A stretch of DNA of 28,396 bases from an alpha proteobacterium SCGC AAA288-E13 (lineage in GTDB: Bacteria; Pseudomonadota; Alphaproteobacteria; Pelagibacterales; Pelagibacteraceae): positions 1-28,396 of the forward strand of contig AZHQ01000006.1 of NCBI GenBank assembly GCA_000504605.1. The letters run 5' to 3'. How positions within the stretch are numbered: position 1 is the stretch's first letter; each line of letters opens with the position of its first letter. Both the position numbers and the translations under genes were made by a program. Under the pieces are notes generated by a model that saw nothing but the letters and a program-made list of their open reading frames with translations, was not told the DNA's origin and did no database searches. Positions 24,497 through 28,396 of the stretch are shown here, one piece after another.

Positions 24497-25761
24497 TGGA
24501 AAAAAAATTAAATATTGCTTTTGTAGGTATGTCACATCTAGGATTGAATTATTTGGCAGCTTCATCTGAAAAAGGTTTTAAAGTTATAGGTTTCGATTTT
24601 AATCAAAATAAAATTAATAAACTTAATAAATTCGATATTGGATATGAAGAGTCAAACTTAAAAGAAATAATTATTAAAAATAAGAAAAATATTATTTTTA
24701 CTTCAGATTTTAATATTTTAAAAAATTGTAATATTGTTTTTATTTCCCAAGATATTTCAACAAACAGTAAAGGGAAAAGTAATATTATTAGTTTAAAAAA
24801 ATTAATTAGAGATACATCTATGTTATTAAATAAAAATTCATTACTAGTAATTTTATCACAGGTTAAACCAGGCTTTACTAGAATGTTAAATTTTGATCAT
24901 ACAAGATTATATTATCAAGTAGAGACATTGATTTTTGGAAGTGCTTTTGAAAGAGCTTTAAAACCTGAAAGATTTATAATTGGATGCAAGAGACCAGAGT
25001 TTAAAATTAAATCAAATTTTTTATATTATTTGAAAAAATTTAACTGCCCCATAATTAAGATGAAATATGAGAGTGCAGAACTCACAAAAATATCCATAAA
25101 TATTTTGCTTGCTTCTTCAATAATTACTTCCAATGTGTTGGCACAAGCATGTGAGAAAATCTCAGCAGATTGGTATGAAATTATGCCTGCTTTATATTTA
25201 GATAAAAGAATTGGTAATAAAGCATATATAAAACCAGGACTAGGTATTTCGGGAGGAAATCTTGAAAGAGATATTTATTCAATTCAAAAAATTTTAAAAA
25301 AAAGTCAAGTACCACTTTCTATTATAAAAGCTTTCCAAACAAACTCTAAATATATGAAAACTTGGGTTTATCGAATTCTAAAAAAAAAAAATATTTTATC
25401 TAAAAAAAATAATTTAAATATTGGTATTTTGGGCCTAGCATATAAAGAAAATACAAATTCAATTAAGAATTCTCCAGCCCTTCAGCTATTAAAACAGCTA
25501 AAAAATAATAAGATTATTGTTTATGATCCTAAAGTAAAACTAAAAAATAAACCTAAAAATTGTTTTCAAGTTAATAATGCTAGTTTCTTAATAAAAAGAG
25601 CAAATGTAATTATATTAATGACTCCATGGGCTGAATTTAAAAAAATTGGTAGAATGTTAAAAATAAAAAAGAAAAAAATTATTTTAATCGATCCATATCG
25701 TGTGGTGGATTTTAAAACAGTTGATGAAAAATATATTGAATATTTTACTATTGGAAAATGA
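24496..25761 (+). CDS. UDP-glucose/GDP-mannose dehydrogenase-family protein, catalytic Cys absent
   Basis: This 421-aa protein has the three-domain layout of nucleotide-sugar 6-dehydrogenases. An N-terminal Rossmann domain has GMSHLGL in place of GxGYVGL. The central helix carries ESAELTKISINILLA with conserved Glu and Lys (K198). A C-terminal nucleotide-binding domain follows (NIGILGLAYKENTNSIKNSP). At the active-site loop, where Ugd has GGSCFPKD, it reads GISGGNLERD (250-259), with N255 at the Cys position. Two-step oxidation to a uronic acid needs that Cys, so the reaction is probably different, perhaps a single oxidation. Its surroundings are surface-polysaccharide gene remnants. Confidence 0.75.
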   Translation: MEKKLNIAFVGMSHLGLNYLAASSEKGFKVIGFDFNQNKINKLNKFDIGYEESNLKEIIIKNKKNIIFTSDFNILKNCNIVFISQDISTNSKGKSNIISLKKLIRDTSMLLNKNSLLVILSQVKPGFTRMLNFDHTRLYYQVETLIFGSAFERALKPERFIIGCKRPEFKIKSNFLYYLKKFNCPIIKMKYESAELTKISINILLASSIITSNVLAQACEKISADWYEIMPALYLDKRIGNKAYIKPGLGISGGNLERDIYSIQKILKKSQVPLSIIKAFQTNSKYMKTWVYRILKKKNILSKKNNLNIGILGLAYKENTNSIKNSPALQLLKQLKNNKIIVYDPKVKLKNKPKNCFQVNNASFLIKRANVIILMTPWAEFKKIGRMLKIKKKKIILIDPYRVVDFKTVDEKYIEYFTIGK

Positions 25762-25783
25762 AAAATTTACCATTCATAGATTT

Positions 25784-25820
25784 CTATAACATATTATTGC
25801 TATGAAGATATATGAAATAG
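25784..25820. repeat. Imperfect 37-bp direct repeat at the 3' end of the Yip1 gene
   Basis: This stretch matches 26331-26367 at about 32 of 37 positions, same orientation, including the core ATATATGAAATAG. On the - strand it encodes the C-terminus LFHISS of the Yip1 protein. Confidence 0.6.
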
Positions 25821-26324
25821 CTTCAGTATCATAAACAAAATAATAGATTGAATTAAAAAGGCAGACACAACAACTCCAACTGCTCTCCAGGTGCTTTTAT
25901 AATCTAGGGCTTGTCTTACAGCAATAACCATCGCAACCAGCATCCATATCGCTGCAGCAATAAAAGTTATACTCATCAAATCAGGAATAAAACCAAAAAC
26001 TCGAATTAAACCTGGAGCGCTAGAAAAACCAAGCGTTCTTAATAACTGGCCGTGATCAGCTTCGGTTGTAGGTTCTGGAAAAAATTTAGTGCCAATAAAA
26101 TAAATTAAGTAAGCCCAAATATACCAACTGGCCAATGATAATAAAGGAGCCATCAAAAAATTAGAATCTTTAAGTGATAAAGTTCCTATTCCTGCCGCCA
26201 AACTTGAAAGTACTACAACTCCCGCTGCTTGAAATGTTGCTGACTTATCAGCCTCCACTTCTTCGTAAAGACTGACATCTAATTTACAAGCTCTTATAAT
26301 TCTGTTTATATATTGGGAATTCAT
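25800..26324 (-). CDS. Yip1-family integral membrane protein
   Basis: This 174-aa protein has about five membrane helices (residues about 30-48, 55-75, 95-125, 128-145 and 150-170) and a short polar N-terminus beginning MNSQYINRIIRACKLDVSLY. This matches the bacterial Yip1-domain proteins, whose function is mostly unknown. The 'ASWYIWAYLIYFIGTKFF' helix and 'QLLRTLGFSSAPGL' loop fit that family. It is transcribed away from the thioredoxin-like gene. A 37-bp sequence overlapping its 3' end is repeated just upstream of its start. Confidence 0.7.
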   Translation of the reverse strand: MNSQYINRIIRACKLDVSLYEEVEADKSATFQAAGVVVLSSLAAGIGTLSLKDSNFLMAPLLSLASWYIWAYLIYFIGTKFFPEPTTEADHGQLLRTLGFSSAPGLIRVFGFIPDLMSITFIAAAIWMLVAMVIAVRQALDYKSTWRAVGVVVSAFLIQSIILFMILKLFHISS

Positions 26325-26330
26325 TTTTTC

Positions 26331-26367
26331 TCTATATCACATTATTGCCTTGAATATATATGAAATA
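26331..26367. repeat. Imperfect 37-bp direct repeat upstream of the Yip1 gene
   Basis: Second copy of the repeat. On the - strand it can be read LFHIYSRQ, resembling the end of a Yip1-like gene, so it may be the tail of a deleted tandem paralogue. Confidence 0.55.
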
Positions 26368-26379
26368 GTGGCATGTCCG

Positions 26380-26403
26380 TACTATTTTTCATACTAAATA
26401 GTA
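26380..26403. promoter_or_regulatory. Dyad between divergent genes (operator-like)
   Basis: TACTATTT (26380-26387) and AAATAGTA (26396-26403) form a perfect 8-bp inverted repeat with an 8-base centre, 23 bp before the thioredoxin-like gene and in the divergent gap with the Yip1 gene. It could bind a dimeric regulator or form a hairpin; no T tract follows. Confidence 0.4.
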
Positions 26404-26426
26404 TAAAAAATATATTATAAAAAATT

Positions 26427-26798
26427 ATGAAAAAAATATTTATCACTTTATTTTTATTTTTTTGTTTATCAGCAAATGCAGTTGAAAAGAAGACTAATTT
26501 TTCAGAAGAAGTTTTCGAAAGTGCAAAAGCTTCTGGAAAAACAGTAGTTGTCAATTCCTACGAAGTTTGGTGTGGCACTTGTAGCAAACAAACTAAAATT
26601 TTAGATCAAGCAGAGAAAAAATTTAAAGACATTATTTTTTTGAGCTATGAGCAAAGTAAAAATAAAGATATAGCCAAAAATCTAAGTATAGATTTCTGGG
26701 CAACTATTGTGGTTTATAAAGGGAATGACGAGGTTGCTCGTATTATTGGCCAAACTGATAAAAAAACTATTTATTCTGCTATTCAAAAGGGAATTTAA
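26427..26798 (+). CDS. Periplasmic thioredoxin-like protein
   Basis: This 123-aa protein has a signal peptide (cleavage likely after SANA, residue 18) and a thioredoxin fold with the redox pair C49-G-T-C52 in 'SYEVWCGTCSKQ'. The expected cis-Pro position is unclear: the strand reads DFWATIVVYKGND, with Thr instead of Pro. It would be exported and act on thiols in the periplasm. The protein is short compared with DsbE or TlpA. A 42-aa membrane protein follows 3 bp downstream and is probably co-transcribed. Confidence 0.8.
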   Translation: MKKIFITLFLFFCLSANAVEKKTNFSEEVFESAKASGKTVVVNSYEVWCGTCSKQTKILDQAEKKFKDIIFLSYEQSKNKDIAKNLSIDFWATIVVYKGNDEVARIIGQTDKKTIYSAIQKGI

Positions 26799-26801
26799 TT
26801 T

Positions 26802-26930
26802 ATGAGTCATCATCTAAAAAAACATAAAAAGCCAAAAACCATAAATACAGATATAGAAAAAATGTTGGATTTCTTACGTTATCTTTTTATTATTATAGCG
26901 GGTGTAATTATCTTATTAGATCTTTTGTAA
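26802..26930 (+). CDS. Small single-pass membrane protein, 42 aa
   Basis: ATG 26802 to TAA 26930 encodes a basic head (MSHHLKKHKKPKT), a short amphipathic linker and one hydrophobic helix (YLFIIIAGVIILLDLL) at the C-terminus. It begins 3 bp after the thioredoxin-like stop, which is operon-like spacing. No homologue is recognised. Positive-inside reasoning puts the N-terminus in the cytoplasm. Confidence 0.6.
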   Translation: MSHHLKKHKKPKTINTDIEKMLDFLRYLFIIIAGVIILLDLL

Positions 26931-26990
26931 AAAAAATAAAAAGTGAAAAACTATCAGAGCTTCTAGGCTAAAGTTTTCTGTTTAAAATTA

Positions 26991-27375
26991 TTATTGAGAA
27001 ATATAAGTTTTATGAAAAGGTTTTTCTTCAAAAAATTTTTTTATGTCTGAATATGTAGAAATTTCTTTTAGTAAATATTTATAGATTAATTCTTGAATGT
27101 AAATTGCGCTATCTGGTTCAGAAATTTCTATTTTGTTATTTTCGCTTAAAATTTTTGCAATAAATAATACTCGTTGGGCATCGATTTGATCTTTTAATCT
27201 ATACCCATGGTCTGAACTTAAGATTAACATTTTATCTTCTTTGTTAATTTTATATAAAATATTTAGTATTTTTTTTAGGACAATATCTGTCATTTTGAGA
27301 TTTAAGATATAAGATGGCAAACCTTCACCCACTTTAATATTAAAAATCTTTTCTGCATAATTTGAAGGATCACCA
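26991..27375 (-). CDS. C-terminal part of a sulfatase/alkaline-phosphatase-superfamily protein (partial)
   Basis: The last 128 or so codons of a gene whose 5' part is missing. The metal-binding motif SSDHGYR, followed by 'VLFIAKIL' and a C-terminal helical tail, is the pattern of sulfatase-like hydrolases and transferases. They act on sulfate or phosphate esters or transfer lipid-derived groups to surface glycans, which would suit the preceding sugar genes. At 27375/27376 it is joined in frame to the inverted thiolase copy, so the true upstream sequence is not in this window. Confidence 0.6.
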
Positions 27376-27821
27376 AATCCATCAATGATCATTGAATCTT
27401 GCATTTTAGCCTTGCTCATTTTTTTACCTTTTCGAAAGTTTATATAATGTGGAGCATTAGTCATACTTTCCTGGCCTCCAGCAATCATTATTTTGCCATC
27501 TCCAGATTTAATAGAGTTATATGCGAGAGCAACAGATGCAAGCCCTGAGCCACAAACTTGATTTACTGTTGTATTAGACGTTTCATTCGAAAGCTCTGCG
27601 AGAATAGCTGCTTGTCTAGCTGGATTTTGTCCTACTCCGGCAGTCAAAACCTGGCCCATATATACCATGTCAACTTCTTCTTTTTTGAGTACAGAATTCT
27701 CAACACATTTTTTTATTACAGCAGAACCAAGTTCTGGTGCTTTTTTTGAAGAAAGCGATCCATTTAATGAACCAATTGCTGTTCTAAAAGCACTTGTAAT
27801 TACCACGTCGTCATTTTTCAT
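27376..27821 (-). pseudogene. Truncated copy of the thiolase gene (first 148 codons)
   Basis: Starts at the same ATG as the intact gene, keeps the Cys90 motif NQVCGSG, then leaves the thiolase sequence after MIIDG and enters the sulfatase-like frame. The fusion would lack the His and second Cys loops, so it could not be a working thiolase. Probably an artefact of the inverted join. Confidence 0.85.
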
Positions 27822-27834
27822 AATTTCTTTTTTA

Positions 27835-27912
27835 TGGTGGGCCACGAGGGACTCGAACCCACAACCTCTCGGTCCGAAGCCGAGCGCTCTATCCAATTGA
27901 AGCTAGCAGCCC
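27835..27912 (-). tRNA. tRNA-Arg (TCG), inverted duplicate copy
   Basis: The same sequence as the tRNA at 17183-17260, on the opposite strand and within the duplicated block. It should not be counted as a second tRNA gene unless the inversion is shown to be real. Confidence 0.85.
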
Positions 27913-28002
27913 ACAAATCTATTATATCAAGGATAATGTGATATTAAAGTATTATTAATTTTTAAAATTTTTTTTCAGTAAGTGAGGTATTATAAATTAA
28001 AA

Positions 28003-28396
28003 ATGAAAAAAATCGTTAAGTTATTTGTAAATGATCAAAATTTAACTAAGCGTTTGGATACTTTTGTTAGTTTTAAAATAACTGATATTAGCCGAACTAG
28101 AATAAAGAATTTAATTCTTGATGGTTTCGTAAAAATTAACGATAAAATTATTTATGAACCTTCAAAAAAAATTAATTTAAAAAATAATGTTACAATTGAA
28201 ATTCCTCCACCAAAAAAAAACCAATATCAAGCCATATGATTATGATTTAGAAATTCTCTTTGAAGACAGTGATATAATGATAGTAAATAAACCAGCTGGT
28301 CTTGTAGTACATCCTGGTGCAGGCAATGTAGAAAATACCTTGGTTAATGCGCTATTAAATTATTGTAAAGAAAGTTTATCTACAATTAGCGGGGAG
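28003..28396 (+). pseudogene. Partial, frameshifted copy of rluD
   Basis: Begins at the same ATG as the rluD gene at 17092, follows it to PPPKK, then shifts frame at the nine-A run (28212-28220) and meets a stop at 28239. After the shift the correct frame resumes (KPYDYDLE) to the window end. The intact gene has eight bases at this position, so this is probably a sequencing error in the right copy. Confidence 0.85.

Larger units (their letters stand above)
27376..28396. repeat. Right arm of ~1.02-kb inverted duplication, runs to window end
   Basis: Reverse complement of 16700-17719. The single difference noticed is one extra A at 28212-28220 (nine As against eight Ts at 16876-16883). It starts abruptly inside the thiolase at a GGATT junction and never leaves the duplication before the sequence ends. 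Confidence 0.95.

Noticed and set aside
26947..26977. Terminator-like hairpin AAAACT...AGTTTT after the 42-aa gene
   Set aside because: The stem is six weak A/T-rich pairs with a 19-base loop; chance pairing is likely in such sequence.
26991..27896. A 301-codon frame joining tRNA sequence, thiolase and a sulfatase-like tail
   Set aside because: The first 25 codons lie inside or just after the tRNA-Arg copy and the rest crosses the inverted-repeat junction; it is a product of the join, not a gene.

Overview
The window is an AT-rich (roughly 30% GC by eye) bacterial fragment. It looks like a streamlined marine alphaproteobacterium, either SAR11/Pelagibacterales or a similar AT-rich lineage. 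The evidence is an alphaproteobacterial-type RpoH, HspQ, a betaine-homocysteine-type methyltransferase, a long-form FolP, very short intergenic gaps and many stop/start overlaps. Taxonomy is inferred from gene content and was not computed.

Positions 1-18458 are ordinary core genome. A partial C-terminal ORF leads into fau (5-formyl-THF cyclo-ligase), a YmdB-type phosphodiesterase, YebC and a RuvC-like resolvase. The envelope set tolQ-tolR-tolA-tolB-pal-cpoB follows. pal is broken by one extra T in an 8-T run, and a clear intrinsic terminator follows it. Next come tilS, ftsH, folP, glmM, thiD and purA on the + strand. rpoH and rluD face them on the - strand, and a tRNA-Arg(TCG) precedes a thiolase. 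ruvA, ruvB and ybgC, commonly found between ruvC and tolQ, are absent from this locus.

Positions 18459-26990 are accessory. They hold a secreted MORN-repeat protein, HspQ, a family-5-like uracil-DNA glycosylase and a homocysteine methyltransferase, followed by a small hypervariable spot at tRNA-Thr(TGT). A 45-bp exact duplicate of the 3' half of that tRNA lies 1.74 kb away in the same orientation. It encloses a phytanoyl-CoA-dioxygenase-like gene of much higher GC (about 45-50% in sampled lines) and an alkyltransferase-like gene. Three copies of a short reading frame for MKKLLGI(LVLG) sit at the gene borders, and short 11-bp repeats sit inside each end. This is the best candidate for an undescribed mobile unit: a mini-island without an integrase. 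Beyond the tRNA lie surface-polysaccharide gene remnants (epimerase tail, methyltransferase head), a nucleotide-sugar dehydrogenase homologue lacking the catalytic Cys, a Yip1-family membrane protein, a periplasmic thioredoxin-like protein and a 42-aa membrane protein.

Positions 26991-28396 join the 3' part of a sulfatase-like gene to an inverted copy of 16700-17719 (part of rluD, tRNA-Arg, first 148 codons of the thiolase). The copy is identical at the places compared except for one A in a homopolymer, and it runs to the window end. This resembles an amplification or assembly chimera, as in a single-cell genome, more than a biological duplication. The fused 301-codon frame there should not be taken as a gene.
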